Assembly (NCBI GenBank): GCA_023229135.1
Contig: JALNZT010000013.1
Coordinates: 1-64,000, forward strand
Source of the DNA: Bacteroidales bacterium
GTDB taxonomy: Bacteria > Bacteroidota > Bacteroidia > Bacteroidales > F082
Reading direction: 5' to 3'
Length of the DNA stretch: 64,000 nt
How positions within the stretch are numbered: the stretch's first letter is position 1; every line of letters begins with the position of its first letter. Made by a program: the position numbers and the translations under genes. Below are positions 54,259 to 63,941 of the stretch, in pieces. Under the pieces are notes generated by a model. That model had not been told where the DNA came from. It ran no database searches and worked only from the letters and a program-made list of their open reading frames with translations.

Positions 54259-54846
54259 TTATTTTAATTCCAGAAATTGTCTCACTACGGCTTCTAATTC
54301 GCGCTGTGCATTTTCGAGCTTGTCATTGATAATGACATAATCAAATTGGGGCGCAAAGGCTGTTTCATAGGCTGCTTTTTCAAGTCGTTTTTGGATACTT
54401 TCAGCATCGTCAGTGCCACGCTGATTCAGTCTTTGTGCTAATATTTCCAAAGAAGGAACCTGCACAAAAACTGCCAAAGCCTCAGCGCCATAAAACCTTT
54501 TAATATTAAGACCGCCCACCACATCCACATCGAAAATGACATGTAATCCGGCAGTGCGTTTTTGTTCAATCTGCGAAAGCAAAGTGCCGTAAAACACCCC
54601 TGGATAAACCTCTTCCCATTCTAAAAATGCACTTGCTTCTATCTTTTTCTGGAAGTTGGTGGCGGATAGAAAATAATAGTCTTTTCCATCAATTTCGCCT
54701 GTGCGCGGCGGTCTGCTGGTGGCTGATACCGAGAATGTTAGTTTGTCTATATTTTGCAAAAGGTGCTTTACAAGTGTGGTTTTTCCGGAACCCGAAGGCG
54801 CTGAAAATATTAGCAGCTTTCCTTTTGGCGTATTGGTTTGGCTCAT
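54259..54846 (-). CDS. gmk: Guanylate kinase
   Basis: A 195-residue enzyme that phosphorylates GMP to GDP. The P-loop FSAPSGSGKTTLVKHLL is near the start, and the GMP-binding SVSATSRPPRTGEIDGKDYYF and VFYGTLLSQIE follow. VIFDVDVVGGLNIKR is the Walker B region, and RLNQRGTDDAESIQKRL the lid. Its ATG overlaps the stop of yicC by four bases (ATGA), so the two are coupled. Confidence 0.95.
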   Translation of the reverse strand: MSQTNTPKGKLLIFSAPSGSGKTTLVKHLLQNIDKLTFSVSATSRPPRTGEIDGKDYYFLSATNFQKKIEASAFLEWEEVYPGVFYGTLLSQIEQKRTAGLHVIFDVDVVGGLNIKRFYGAEALAVFVQVPSLEILAQRLNQRGTDDAESIQKRLEKAAYETAFAPQFDYVIINDKLENAQRELEAVVRQFLELK

Positions 54847-55715
54847 AATATATTAAACAGTTGTTCTTTAATTTTTTCCAGTTCGTCTTTCATCTGAACT
54901 ACCAGCCGTTGTAAGGCAGCGTGATTGGCTTTTGACCCCATCGTATTGATTTCGCGTCCGATTTCCTGTCCGATAAATCCAAGCTTTTTTCCGGCGTTAT
55001 CTTCGTTTAAGGTTTGTAAAAAATAATTACAATGCTGCTTTAACCTTACTTTTTCTTCGGTGATATCAAATCTCTCCAGGTAATAAATCAGTTCCTGCTC
55101 AAGCCTGTTCTCATCATATTTAGTGTTGGCAGCCAAGTCATTAAGGTTACGCAGCAACCGTTGCTTCACGGTTTGCATACGTTCGTCCTCAAGAGGTTCA
55201 ACTGCTGCCAGCAGCTTCATTATTTCGTCAATACGACCAACCAAATCAGCTTGCAACACTTTGCCTTCTTTTAGCCTGAATTGATCCAAATTCTCAATGC
55301 CATCCTGCAGACAGTTATTTGTTTTTTGGATAAGCTCGGTGTCAGGTGTTTCTTCTTCTACTGAAAAAATCCCCGGCATTTTTAGCAAATAGCCTGCGAT
55401 ATCTTGCGGTGGCTCAAAGTTTAAACTTTCTGAAAGCTGCTTGAGTTGTTTCAGATAATAGGCTGCCAGCGTGCCATCAATCACCGAGCCCTCCCTTTCC
55501 TGCGTATTGCTAATGGTGAGGCTAAGCTCTATTTTCCCCCTTTGAAGTTTGCCCGAAATAATATTGCGCCAATCGTATTCCAGGTGTCGCATCTCGGAAG
55601 GGAGCTTCATATTTAGGTCTAACTGTTTGCTGTTGAGTGCTTTTAGCTCTATCTGTATTTTCTTGGTTTCAAAAACAAAGGATGCTTTGCCAAAACCTGT
55701 CATCGATCGAATCAT
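54843..55715 (-). CDS. yicC: YicC-family endoribonuclease-like protein
   Basis: About 290 residues from the ATG at 55715 that gives the canonical MIRSMTGFGKA; a longer frame adds 10 residues. Other family marks are LNSKQLDLNMKLPSEMRHLE in the N-terminal half and EELIYYLERFDITEEKVRLK-type sequence, here QELIYYLERFDITEEKVRL, plus GKKLGFIGQEIGREINTMGS at the C-terminus. YicC of E. coli has been linked to small-RNA decay. Translationally coupled to gmk. Confidence 0.93.
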   Translation of the reverse strand: MIRSMTGFGKASFVFETKKIQIELKALNSKQLDLNMKLPSEMRHLEYDWRNIISGKLQRGKIELSLTISNTQEREGSVIDGTLAAYYLKQLKQLSESLNFEPPQDIAGYLLKMPGIFSVEEETPDTELIQKTNNCLQDGIENLDQFRLKEGKVLQADLVGRIDEIMKLLAAVEPLEDERMQTVKQRLLRNLNDLAANTKYDENRLEQELIYYLERFDITEEKVRLKQHCNYFLQTLNEDNAGKKLGFIGQEIGREINTMGSKANHAALQRLVVQMKDELEKIKEQLFNIL

Positions 55716-55902
55716 AAGAGTTCGTTTTGTGGCAAAGATAGCCATTTGATGCTTGCAATCAATCCTTTGAAACAGCAGCCGAAGGAAGATTAGATGCCGA
55801 AATGATAAAGCTTGTTTGTTATAAAAACATGGAATATTTCCTTTATTTACCCAATTTCTAACTAAGAATTTCCTTATTATTGCAAGCTAAAAGGAATGCG
55901 TC

Positions 55903-57348
55903 TTGAAAAAAGCTTTTTTCATTTTTCTTTCAATGTTCGTAATTGAAGCTGCTATTGCCGACGAGAAAATTAGTGCGATAGACAGCCTGTATGCCTTGTT
56001 GGATAGGCAAAAGGGTGATATTAAGCTGGAGACAATGATTTCTTTATCAGAAGCTTATCGGCTGGTTTCTTTTAATAAAAGCCTGAAAACCGGTGAAGCT
56101 GCCATTGAATATGCCGATGAAAAAGGTTTTCAAATTATGCGCGGAAAAATCTTGAAATCGCTTGGCATTACTGCTTATCAGAGCGGCGACTATGATTTGT
56201 CATTGGAGTATTATGAAAGAGCAATTTCTGCTTACAACCAGGTGGGTGATTCGGGTGGTGTTGCGGCAGTGTATAACAATATTGGACTTGTGCATAAAAC
56301 ATTGGGAGCCAATGATAAAGCACTTGAATATTACGTAAAAGCTACTGCCTTGCAACTTAAGCTTGGCCATGAACTTGCTGCAGCAAATACCGAAATCAAT
56401 ATTGCCGGTATTTATTTCCAAAATGGTCAGTTTGACCAGGCTTATGATGCCTATTATAAATCACAGTTGGAGTTTAAAAAGGCTGGTGACAGTATGAATT
56501 ATGCTATCGCTACATACGGTATCGCTAATATATACTGGCAATGGGATCAGAACGATGAAGCACTTAATTTGCTCGATAAAGCCCTTGCTATTTACCAAAA
56601 ACAGGAAGCTCTGCTGGATATGTCGCGTGCTTATTATACCAAGGGTTTAATTTATGCTTATGACAAAGGCGATTACCAGAAAGCTCTTGAGATGTTCAAT
56701 TTTTCGTTGGATTTGCGCGAAAAAATCGGTAATCCGAAAGGCATAGCAAATGCGATTGTCAATATTGCCAATATCTGGATGGAACAGGAACGCTACAACG
56801 ATGCATTTGAGTTATATAACCGTGGATTGCGCATACACACTACCATTGGACATATTGATGGTGTTTTAATGTCTTATTATTATATGGGTTTGGCCCACCA
56901 AAAGATGGGTAATTATGAGCAATCTAACGATTTCTTTGATCAATGTGAGGCAAAAGCTGTCGAATTTGACATCAGTCAGTATGATGATCTAATCACCGAG
57001 AGTCGGCTGAAAAACTATGCGGCTTTAGGTGATTTTGAAAATTTTCAAACACAGTTTGAACGTTTTTCTATTGCGAAAGATACCCTGGTAGAACGTTATC
57101 TGAGCTTGCAAACCCGTAAGGCCAAAAATAGTTTTGAAATAGACCAACTGATGGATGAACTTGCGCGTGTTTCGTTAATTAATAAAGAGCAGGCTAAGCG
57201 TATTCAGGTGTTTTATTATGGCACTTCAGCCTTGTTTACGCTGTTTTTTATTTTGCTATTGGTGTGGTTTTTTCAAAGAAATATCAAAAAACTACCTTTT
57301 AGGAAAGCTTTGAAATCACTGGGCGAAGAAAAGTCCTTTTCCGACTGA
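55903..57348 (+). CDS. TPR membrane protein lacking a histidine kinase domain
   Basis: A 481-residue protein with a TTG start that directly gives a signal peptide (MKKAFFIFLSMFVIEAAIA). Residues 75-370 hold about seven tetratricopeptide repeats (for example YDLSLEYYERAISAYNQVGD, NDKALEYYVKATALQLKLG and YNDAFELYNRGLRIHTTIG). A coiled-coil-like linker follows, then one membrane helix (residues about 437-459, ALFTLFFILLLVWFF) and a 20-residue tail. In Bacteroidota such proteins usually continue into a LytS-type kinase; here it is missing, although a LytTR response regulator gene follows. Confidence 0.82.
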   Translation: MKKAFFIFLSMFVIEAAIADEKISAIDSLYALLDRQKGDIKLETMISLSEAYRLVSFNKSLKTGEAAIEYADEKGFQIMRGKILKSLGITAYQSGDYDLSLEYYERAISAYNQVGDSGGVAAVYNNIGLVHKTLGANDKALEYYVKATALQLKLGHELAAANTEINIAGIYFQNGQFDQAYDAYYKSQLEFKKAGDSMNYAIATYGIANIYWQWDQNDEALNLLDKALAIYQKQEALLDMSRAYYTKGLIYAYDKGDYQKALEMFNFSLDLREKIGNPKGIANAIVNIANIWMEQERYNDAFELYNRGLRIHTTIGHIDGVLMSYYYMGLAHQKMGNYEQSNDFFDQCEAKAVEFDISQYDDLITESRLKNYAALGDFENFQTQFERFSIAKDTLVERYLSLQTRKAKNSFEIDQLMDELARVSLINKEQAKRIQVFYYGTSALFTLFFILLLVWFFQRNIKKLPFRKALKSLGEEKSFSD

Positions 57349-57388
57349 GTTTAGTTAAATTATTGACTGATTTATGGAATTAATGATG

Positions 57389-57396
57389 TATTTTTG
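57389..57396 (+). promoter_or_regulatory. Bacteroidota -7 box before the LytTR gene
   Basis: TATTTTTG matches TAnnTTTG. It precedes the ATG at 57443 by 46 bases and makes the TTG at 57404 (the longest frame) an unlikely start. Confidence 0.45.
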
Positions 57397-57442
57397 AAAA
57401 CTGTTGTGCCAACCTATACCAACAATTAGTTTTTATTATTTA

Positions 57443-58192
57443 ATGTTAAAAGTTGCTATTATCGATGATGAGTTGAGTGCCCGGGAAGTCCTCATCAGTT
57501 TGCTTAAAAATCAGGGCGATAATATTACCGTTGTCGGAGAGGCGGACGGTGTGGATAGCGGTATTGCCCTTATTGAAAAGACTCAGCCGGATTTGGTTTT
57601 GCTGGATATTAATTTAAAGGATGGCAGCGGTTTCGACTTGCTGAAATCCTTGGATCAAATAAAGTTCAAATTAATTTTTATCACGGCATATGATCGCTTT
57701 GCCCTCAACGCTATCAAATTTAGTGCGCTGGATTATATCCTTAAACCAGTGAATCCTGTCGAACTCAAAGCTGCTATTGATTTGGCATTCAGTACCATTG
57801 AAATGGAAAATCTGAATATTAAACTGAATGCCTTTTTCAATAACTTTAAACACCTGGGACAGGGCGTCCGGAAAATTGTTCTCAACACGGCGAACAGCGT
57901 TTATTTGTTGAGTGTTCAGGATATAGTGCGCTGTCTGTCCAACGATCAGGAAACGCTTTTTTACCTTGCTAACAATAAACAAATCCTGGCATCGAAACCT
58001 TTGAAAGAGTATGCGGAATTATTGGCAGATTATAACTTTGTCAAAATTCACCACAGCCACTTGATAAATCTTGAGTTTGTTGAGCGCTTCGACAAAAAAA
58101 GTCAGTCAATGCTAATTCTTAAAGACAAGTCGATCGTTCCGGTTTCTGAGCGGTATAAAGATGCTTTACTTAAACGAATGAACAGCTATTAA
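57443..58192 (+). CDS. LytTR-family response regulator
   Basis: About 249 residues from ATG 57443. The receiver domain (residues 1-120) has the acidic pair in VAIIDDELSARE, the phosphorylation aspartate in LVLLDINLKDGSG, and the lysine in YILKPVNP. The DNA-binding LytTR domain (about 145-249) has FVKIHHSHLINLEFVERF and IVPVSERYKDALLKRM. It probably controls transcription in response to a LytS-type kinase not encoded here. It abuts the phospholipase D gene with no gap. Confidence 0.92.
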   Translation: MLKVAIIDDELSAREVLISLLKNQGDNITVVGEADGVDSGIALIEKTQPDLVLLDINLKDGSGFDLLKSLDQIKFKLIFITAYDRFALNAIKFSALDYILKPVNPVELKAAIDLAFSTIEMENLNIKLNAFFNNFKHLGQGVRKIVLNTANSVYLLSVQDIVRCLSNDQETLFYLANNKQILASKPLKEYAELLADYNFVKIHHSHLINLEFVERFDKKSQSMLILKDKSIVPVSERYKDALLKRMNSY

Positions 58193-59281
58193 ATGGCCAA
58201 AAAAATGAGAGTTGTAAGCGAACCCTATCATTTATTTGCAGATCCTATTCGTTACTACAATTCCATGATTGACGATATTGAATCGGCTATTGATTATGTG
58301 TATGTTCAAACCTATAGATTTGGTAATGATGTGGTTGGGACACGCTTTAAAGATGCGTTGATCAAAAAAGCCAAGCAGGGAATTGAGGTAAAAGTACTGG
58401 TAGATTTTTGGGGAAGCTCACGTATCAACAACCAGTTTGCTACCGATATGCGTCAGGCCGGTATTGAGTTGCGATTTTTCGAAAAAATAAAATTTAATAC
58501 CGATATTTTTACCAGAGGACATCGGCGAAATCACCGTAAACTGTTACTTATCGACGACGATATCAGTTATATAGGCTCCTCTAATCTCACTGAATATAAC
58601 CTCAACTGGCGCGAGGCGATGCTGCGCCTAAAGGGAGGCATCACGCTGGCGTTTAAAAAGGTTTTTAAGCAGGATTTTAAAATCTATAATACATACGTTT
58701 TTGCCAAAAACAACTATTTGCGCATCATTCACTACCAAAAGTTTGAAATTATCCGCGATATGCCTTCCATTACCAAGCAGCGGATTATGCGCCGCTATAT
58801 TGCTTTGATAAAGCTGGCCAAGAAATCTATCACAGTAGTGACGCCTTATTTTTTGCCGGGTTATTTATTACGCAAAGCTCTGATGGAAGCTGCTGAGCGA
58901 GGTCTGGATGTTAAAGTGATTATTCCACGCCAGTCTGATGTAGGCCTGGTAGATGTGTTACGTAACAAATATATGGGGCAATTGCATGAAAGCGGCATCA
59001 AGCTGCTGCTTTATGTGCCGCACAACCTGCATGCTAAACTGTTACTTATTGATGACAATCTCTTTAGCATAGGTTCATCCAATTTTGATTATCGCAGCTT
59101 TCGGTATATGCACGAAATTATTTTGTTAGGCGAAAACGCAACCATTATTCAGCAGTTTAGGCGTTTTATCGAGGCAACACTCGAAAGTACCGAACTGTTC
59201 GATTACGAACTATGGAAACGCCGTCCGCTGATTAGCAGGTTCTTCGAGTGGCTTTTAGTTCCTGCGCGCCATTTACTCTAA
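58193..59281 (+). CDS. Phospholipase D-like / cardiolipin synthase family protein
   Basis: A 362-residue protein with two HKD motifs: HRKLLLIDDDISYIGSSN near residue 117 and HAKLLLIDDNLFSIGSSN near residue 282, which form one active site. Intervening YIALIKLAKKSITVVTPYFL is typical of bacterial cardiolipin synthases. No membrane helices are seen at the N-terminus, unlike classical ClsA, so it resembles the soluble ClsB-like type. Its ATG directly follows the LytTR stop codon, so it is co-translated with the regulator. Confidence 0.85.
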   Translation: MAKKMRVVSEPYHLFADPIRYYNSMIDDIESAIDYVYVQTYRFGNDVVGTRFKDALIKKAKQGIEVKVLVDFWGSSRINNQFATDMRQAGIELRFFEKIKFNTDIFTRGHRRNHRKLLLIDDDISYIGSSNLTEYNLNWREAMLRLKGGITLAFKKVFKQDFKIYNTYVFAKNNYLRIIHYQKFEIIRDMPSITKQRIMRRYIALIKLAKKSITVVTPYFLPGYLLRKALMEAAERGLDVKVIIPRQSDVGLVDVLRNKYMGQLHESGIKLLLYVPHNLHAKLLLIDDNLFSIGSSNFDYRSFRYMHEIILLGENATIIQQFRRFIEATLESTELFDYELWKRRPLISRFFEWLLVPARHLL

Positions 59282-59318
59282 TTTACAGCTTTCTAAGCGA
59301 ATAATCTACCGGTTTATG

Positions 59319-59350
59319 TTTGGTAATCACAATTGTAATATTTACTTTTG
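59319..59350 (+). promoter_or_regulatory. Bacteroidota promoter before rocD
   Basis: TTTG at 59319-59322, 20 bases, then TACTTTTG at 59343-59350. Both boxes fit the Bacteroidota consensus. The rocD ATG is 58 bases further on. Confidence 0.55.
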
Positions 59351-59408
59351 TACGGGCTTATGTTATTAAAATAACAGTTAAAATAGTATTCAAATAACCT
59401 TATGTATT

Positions 59409-60632
59409 ATGACCGAAAAAATTAGCTCTAAAAAAGCGATTGAATTAGAAGACAAGTATGGTGCTCATAATTATCATCCGCTACCTGTAGTATTATCCAA
59501 GGGCAGGGCTGCCCGTGTTTGGGATGCCGAAGGAAAAGAGTATTACGATTTTTTATCCGCATACTCAGCAGTAAATCAAGGGCATTGCCATCCGCATATT
59601 ATCGGAGCTTTAGTAGATCAGGCGCAGACGCTGACACTTACATCACGTGCTTTTTTCAATGATGTTTTAGGTGTTTACGAAAAATTTATCACCTCTTTCT
59701 TTGGTTTCGACAAGGTGTTGCCAATGAATAGCGGTGCCGAAGGTGTTGAAACAGCACTAAAACTTTGCCGCAAATGGGCTTACGAAAAAAAAGGTGTTCC
59801 GGAAAATCAGGCTAAAATTATTGTTTGCGAAGGTAACTTCCATGGCCGCACCGTTACCATTGTAAGTATGTCAACGGATCCTGATGCACGCCGAAACTAC
59901 GGGCCGTTTACACCTGGCTTTATCACCATCCCTTATAACGATATCCCAGCACTCGAGGAAGCTTTAAAAGATCCCCATGTTGCAGGCTTTTTGGTAGAAC
60001 CTATCCAGGGGGAAGCCGGCGTTTTTGTTCCAGACGAAGGTTATTTAAAGAAAGCTTCTGAGCTTTGCCAAGCCAATAATGTGTTGTTTATTGCTGATGA
60101 GGTACAGACAGGAATTGCCCGTACCGGAAAGCTGATTGCCTGCGAACATGAAGGTGTTCGTCCTGAAATTTTGATTCTTGGAAAAGCACTTTCAGGCGGT
60201 GTTTATCCTGTTTCGGCAGTTCTTGCTGATGACGAAATTATGCTTACCATAAAACCGGGCGAACATGGATCTACATTTGGTGGAAACCCAATAGCAGCAC
60301 GCGTTGCAGTGGCAGCACTTGAAGTGGTAAGAGACGAGAAATTAGCTGAAAGAGCCGAAAAGTTTGGTAAGATATTCCGCGATGAGATGCGTTCCATTAA
60401 AAGTGAGATGATTTCCGTAGTGAGAGGAAAAGGCTTGCTTAATGCGATTATTATTAAGCCAAAAAACGGCAAAACAGCTTGGGACGTTTGTATAAAAATG
60501 GCCGAGTTAGGTGTGCTTGCCAAACCTACTCATGGCGATATCATCCGTTTTGCGCCTCCTTTGGTAATCTCTGAAGACGAACTCCACGAAGCCATCGGAC
60601 GTATCAAGGAAGCAATTCTTTCTTTTGACTAA
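59409..60632 (+). CDS. rocD: Ornithine aminotransferase
   Basis: A 407-residue class III aminotransferase using pyridoxal phosphate. It converts ornithine and 2-oxoglutarate to glutamate semialdehyde and glutamate. Marks: YGAHNYHPLPVVLSKGRAAR at the start (ornithine aminotransferase-like), MNSGAEGVETALKLCRKW, CEGNFHGRT, VEPIQGEAGV, FIADEVQTGIARTGK, and the Schiff-base lysine in LGKALSGGVYPVSA. Full length. It is monocistronic with its own promoter and a bidirectional terminator. Confidence 0.93.
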   Translation: MTEKISSKKAIELEDKYGAHNYHPLPVVLSKGRAARVWDAEGKEYYDFLSAYSAVNQGHCHPHIIGALVDQAQTLTLTSRAFFNDVLGVYEKFITSFFGFDKVLPMNSGAEGVETALKLCRKWAYEKKGVPENQAKIIVCEGNFHGRTVTIVSMSTDPDARRNYGPFTPGFITIPYNDIPALEEALKDPHVAGFLVEPIQGEAGVFVPDEGYLKKASELCQANNVLFIADEVQTGIARTGKLIACEHEGVRPEILILGKALSGGVYPVSAVLADDEIMLTIKPGEHGSTFGGNPIAARVAVAALEVVRDEKLAERAEKFGKIFRDEMRSIKSEMISVVRGKGLLNAIIIKPKNGKTAWDVCIKMAELGVLAKPTHGDIIRFAPPLVISEDELHEAIGRIKEAILSFD

Positions 60633-60650
60633 TCCAGATTCAATAGCAAA

Positions 60651-60680
60651 AAAAAAGACCGATTAATTAACCGGTCTTTT
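60651..60680. terminator. Bidirectional terminator between rocD and sod
   Basis: AAAAAGACCG and CGGTCTTTTT form a 10-base stem around ATTAATTAAC, with more A and T outside. It separates the convergent aminotransferase and superoxide dismutase genes and can act both ways. Confidence 0.9.
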
Positions 60681-60696
60681 TTTTTGAATTATTTTG

Positions 60697-61320
60697 CTAT
60701 AAAGCTGCTTTGTAATTTTTGCTTACCTCTTCCCAGTTAACCAGGTTCCAAAAGGCACCGATATAATCAGGACGTTTATTTTGATACTTCAGGTAATAAG
60801 CGTGTTCCCATACATCAAGACCGAGAATTGGTGTGCCGACACAATCAGCTACATCCATCAATGGATTGTCCTGATTAGGAGTGGAGCAGACTGCAAGGCT
60901 TTTATCTGATTTTACACAGATCCAGGCCCAGCCACTTCCGAAGCGGGTTGCTGCAGCAGCATTAAATTTTTCTTTCAGGGCATCGAATGAGCCAAAATGT
61001 TTGTCGATTGCAGCAGCCAAATCACCCGTTGGGGCACCACCACCCTTACCAGATAAAATCTTCCAGAAAAGGCTGTGGTTGTAATGACCGCCTCCATTGT
61101 TGCGAACGCCAACAGGATACTTGCTGATATTTTTCAGCAAATCCTCAAATGTCTTATCGGCCATCTCCGTGTCTTTTACGGCAGCCTGCAAATTGTTAAA
61201 ATAAGCATTATGATGCTTTGTATAATGGATTTCCATTGTTCTGGCATCAATGTTTGGCTCTAAAGCATCATAACTGTAGGGTAATTCAGGAAATTTTAAA
61301 TCTTTTACACTGGTTTTCAT
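60697..61320 (-). CDS. Superoxide dismutase (Fe/Mn family)
   Basis: A 207-residue cytoplasmic superoxide dismutase. Metal ligands are the histidines in HYTKHHNAYFNNL and GGHYNHSLFWKI and the aspartate/histidine of DVWEHAYYLKYQNKRPDY. The GGGHYNH context and the glutamine in STPNQDNPLMD are the pattern I associate with manganese-type or cambialistic enzymes rather than strict iron ones, but metal choice cannot be settled by sequence. No signal peptide. Monocistronic. Confidence 0.94.
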   Translation of the reverse strand: MKTSVKDLKFPELPYSYDALEPNIDARTMEIHYTKHHNAYFNNLQAAVKDTEMADKTFEDLLKNISKYPVGVRNNGGGHYNHSLFWKILSGKGGGAPTGDLAAAIDKHFGSFDALKEKFNAAAATRFGSGWAWICVKSDKSLAVCSTPNQDNPLMDVADCVGTPILGLDVWEHAYYLKYQNKRPDYIGAFWNLVNWEEVSKNYKAAL

Positions 61321-61424
61321 ATTCGTAATTTTTATTGATTGAAATATTGCATTTTGGATATTTAGAAAACATCTAAATAGCCTATCATTTAGAACAATAA
61401 AAATTGGAAAATGTTCGCTTCAGT

Positions 61425-63941
61425 TTAGAATTCAATTAAAAGCTTCAGATTGAGCTGTCTGGGTGTAAGGTAGTTAGGTACGGCGTATGGCCTATTGTCG
61501 ATGTCTTTGACCCAGATATAAGACACGGTATTGTTAACTTGTAACAGGTTAAACACTTCCAGGCTGAGCCACATATTTTTGATGTGGCTGAACATTGATT
61601 TTTTGCTTTTTTTGCTGTACTCACCAATCAGCTGTTTGCTAAAGCCAATATCAACACGACGATAATCTGGCATCCGTAGAGTTTGCTGATAGCGCTGTGT
61701 GTTTGGTGGCCCAAAGGGTAAACTTGTTCCGTAAAGCAGCCTGAGATGAACCCGAAAAGTTGGATAATTTGGGATGTAATCCTGAAAAAGAATGGAGAAT
61801 TGAAGACGCTGGTCAGAAGGGCGGGGGATCATTCCCGGAAAAACTGTTACCGTGTCGGCAATGGTGCTGTTTTCTGAAAGTTGATTAATTCTATCACCGT
61901 CTGTATTAACAAAATACTGAAAGCTGTCGCCTTCAACATCTTCCGCGGTTTTGAGCAGTGAGACGCTGGCCCAGCTTTCAACACCTTTTACAAATTCGCC
62001 GTTCAGTTTAAGATCGATGCCTGTGGCATAACCCTGCGCAAGTTGGTCGGCGTAATATCGGATGCGTACATTATCCACTTCATAAGGGATGATGCGGTCT
62101 AAATATTTATAATAAATCTCTGAGGTAAATACGAATGGCCGGTTCCAGGCTTCAAAATGCAGGTCGCTTCCCAAGACGATCTGATAGGATTTTTGTGAAC
62201 GGCTGTCGGCATAAAGCGATCCGTCAAATTTCCTGATTTCACGGTAAAAAGGCGATTGGTTATATACGCCTGCCGCCAGCCTGAAAATCATACGTTTTTC
62301 CCAGGCAGGTTTGTAGGTCAGGCTGGCCCGTGGACTAATCAATACTTCACTTGCATAGTCCCAATAATTAGCTCTGATACCTGCCGTTAAAGTGTATTCG
62401 GCTTCTTCACGATCAAAAAATGTCCAGGAATTTTGCACAAAAGCATTGGCATTGTACCACTGTAGTTTGTTGTGTGCTCGGGCCACCTGGTTCAGTACAA
62501 GCGAGGGCCTATCGAGGCTCTGACTGCCAATATTGTCTGTGGGACGGGGAAGCGTAAAGCCTGCCGAATCAATCATTTCCCATTCGTTCAGCCTGTCGTC
62601 AATATCCTGAATCTGAAAACGTGCACCCCATTTCAGCACCTGACGGTGTTTCACGAGAGTCCCTTTATGATCAATATTTAACACAAAGGCATCGAAGTAG
62701 TTACGGGCATGATTAAGATAGGTTCCCACACCTTGCACCTGTTTGACATTGCCAAATTGTTCGCTTCCAAGTGAATTGTCAAGAAGGCCAATCCAATATT
62801 GACCCTGGATATCGTATGTTTCTGTTTCCACGGTGCTGTAAGCCGAGGCAGTTAGTCGTAAATCCAGGCGATTAGTTGGCCGGTGAATCACTGAAATCGC
62901 TGTCATACCAGTGCTGTACTGATCAACTTCCTGCCCATCAAAGTAGACGTTTAAGCGATAGGCTTCCTGAAAAGTACCAAAATCAGTTTCTCTACTTTCG
63001 GGAATCAATGTGTATTTATTTCGTGAAAAATAACCCATTGCATTCAGTTCCCAGGCAGGATTGAGCTGATAGGTAAGAAAGCTTTGAATGTCGATAAAGT
63101 TAGGACGGTATGCGCCTTTGGTTTCTAAGGAGTTAAGTACGTATTGCGTAGTTTTGTATCGGGCGCCAATCAGATAGGTGAGTTTTTTGCTGCGGCCTTC
63201 AAGGTGCATATCAGCGCCGAGCAAACTCAAACTTACCGAACCCGCTGTTTCTTCAGGTTTTTTATAGGTAATATCTAATACCGACGACAGCTTATCGCCA
63301 TATTCGGCTGCAAAACCACCGGCTGAGAAAGAGATGGATGAAACGAGTTTCGAGTTTAAAAAACTAAGACCTTCCTGTTGGCCTGAACGGATTAAAAACG
63401 GTCGATAGACTTCAATGCCATTAACATAAACCAGATTTTCGTCAAAATTTCCACCACGCACCGTGTATTGACTGCTCAATTCGTTGCTGGACGACACACC
63501 CGGAAGCGTTTTTATCAGGTCTTCTATACCACTTCCAACCGTTGGAAGCAAGGCAGCTTCGCGTGGGTTTAGGTTAGTCATATTGCTGTTATTGATGCGC
63601 TGATCTACAATCTCAGCTCCCGGAAGTGTTGTGGTAACGCTCATTAGCATCACATCGTATTCAAGTTGTTGACCGCTTGCCAGTCTTAACTCCCTGAATT
63701 GCTGTGTGTAGCCTATAAACGAAAAGCCTAGCTGCAGCAAGGTATCGGCGGGCAATAGGATGCTGTATCGCCCACGCGAATCAGTAGTGGTTCCACCAGA
63801 AAAGCCCGGAACCGCCACATTCACCAGCTCGAGGCTTGCGCCGCGTTCATCTGTCACTTTTCCATAAACTCGGGCCTGTTCCTGTGAAAACGTGAATAAC
63901 GGTAAAAAAAGTAGAGGTAAAAGATACTTCAAAAATCCCAT
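61425..63941 (-). CDS. TonB-dependent receptor with carboxypeptidase-like extension
   Basis: About 838 residues from ATG 63941; a GTG 10 codons upstream is possible. A signal peptide (ending near TFSQEQ) is followed by a CarboxypepD_reg_like domain (residues 25-105, YGKVTDERGASLELVNV and TTDSRGRYSILLP). The plug domain (about 120-240) includes IEDLIKTLPGVSSSNELSS, YTVRGGNFDENLVYVNGIEV and AGGFAAEYGDKLSSVLDITY. The 22-strand barrel ends LNLKLLIEF. It imports an unknown ligand across the outer membrane. No SusD-like gene is adjacent, so a SusC role is not supported. Confidence 0.92.
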   Translation of the reverse strand: MGFLKYLLPLLFLPLFTFSQEQARVYGKVTDERGASLELVNVAVPGFSGGTTTDSRGRYSILLPADTLLQLGFSFIGYTQQFRELRLASGQQLEYDVMLMSVTTTLPGAEIVDQRINNSNMTNLNPREAALLPTVGSGIEDLIKTLPGVSSSNELSSQYTVRGGNFDENLVYVNGIEVYRPFLIRSGQQEGLSFLNSKLVSSISFSAGGFAAEYGDKLSSVLDITYKKPEETAGSVSLSLLGADMHLEGRSKKLTYLIGARYKTTQYVLNSLETKGAYRPNFIDIQSFLTYQLNPAWELNAMGYFSRNKYTLIPESRETDFGTFQEAYRLNVYFDGQEVDQYSTGMTAISVIHRPTNRLDLRLTASAYSTVETETYDIQGQYWIGLLDNSLGSEQFGNVKQVQGVGTYLNHARNYFDAFVLNIDHKGTLVKHRQVLKWGARFQIQDIDDRLNEWEMIDSAGFTLPRPTDNIGSQSLDRPSLVLNQVARAHNKLQWYNANAFVQNSWTFFDREEAEYTLTAGIRANYWDYASEVLISPRASLTYKPAWEKRMIFRLAAGVYNQSPFYREIRKFDGSLYADSRSQKSYQIVLGSDLHFEAWNRPFVFTSEIYYKYLDRIIPYEVDNVRIRYYADQLAQGYATGIDLKLNGEFVKGVESWASVSLLKTAEDVEGDSFQYFVNTDGDRINQLSENSTIADTVTVFPGMIPRPSDQRLQFSILFQDYIPNYPTFRVHLRLLYGTSLPFGPPNTQRYQQTLRMPDYRRVDIGFSKQLIGEYSKKSKKSMFSHIKNMWLSLEVFNLLQVNNTVSYIWVKDIDNRPYAVPNYLTPRQLNLKLLIEF

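Noticed and set aside
57349..57442. Remnant of a histidine kinase between the TPR and LytTR genes
   Set aside because: The gap is under 100 bases and none of its frames shows kinase H-, N- or G-box sequence.
61425..63941. SusC-type glycan importer
   Set aside because: The plug extension is shared by many TonB-dependent receptors and no SusD-like lipoprotein gene lies beside it.
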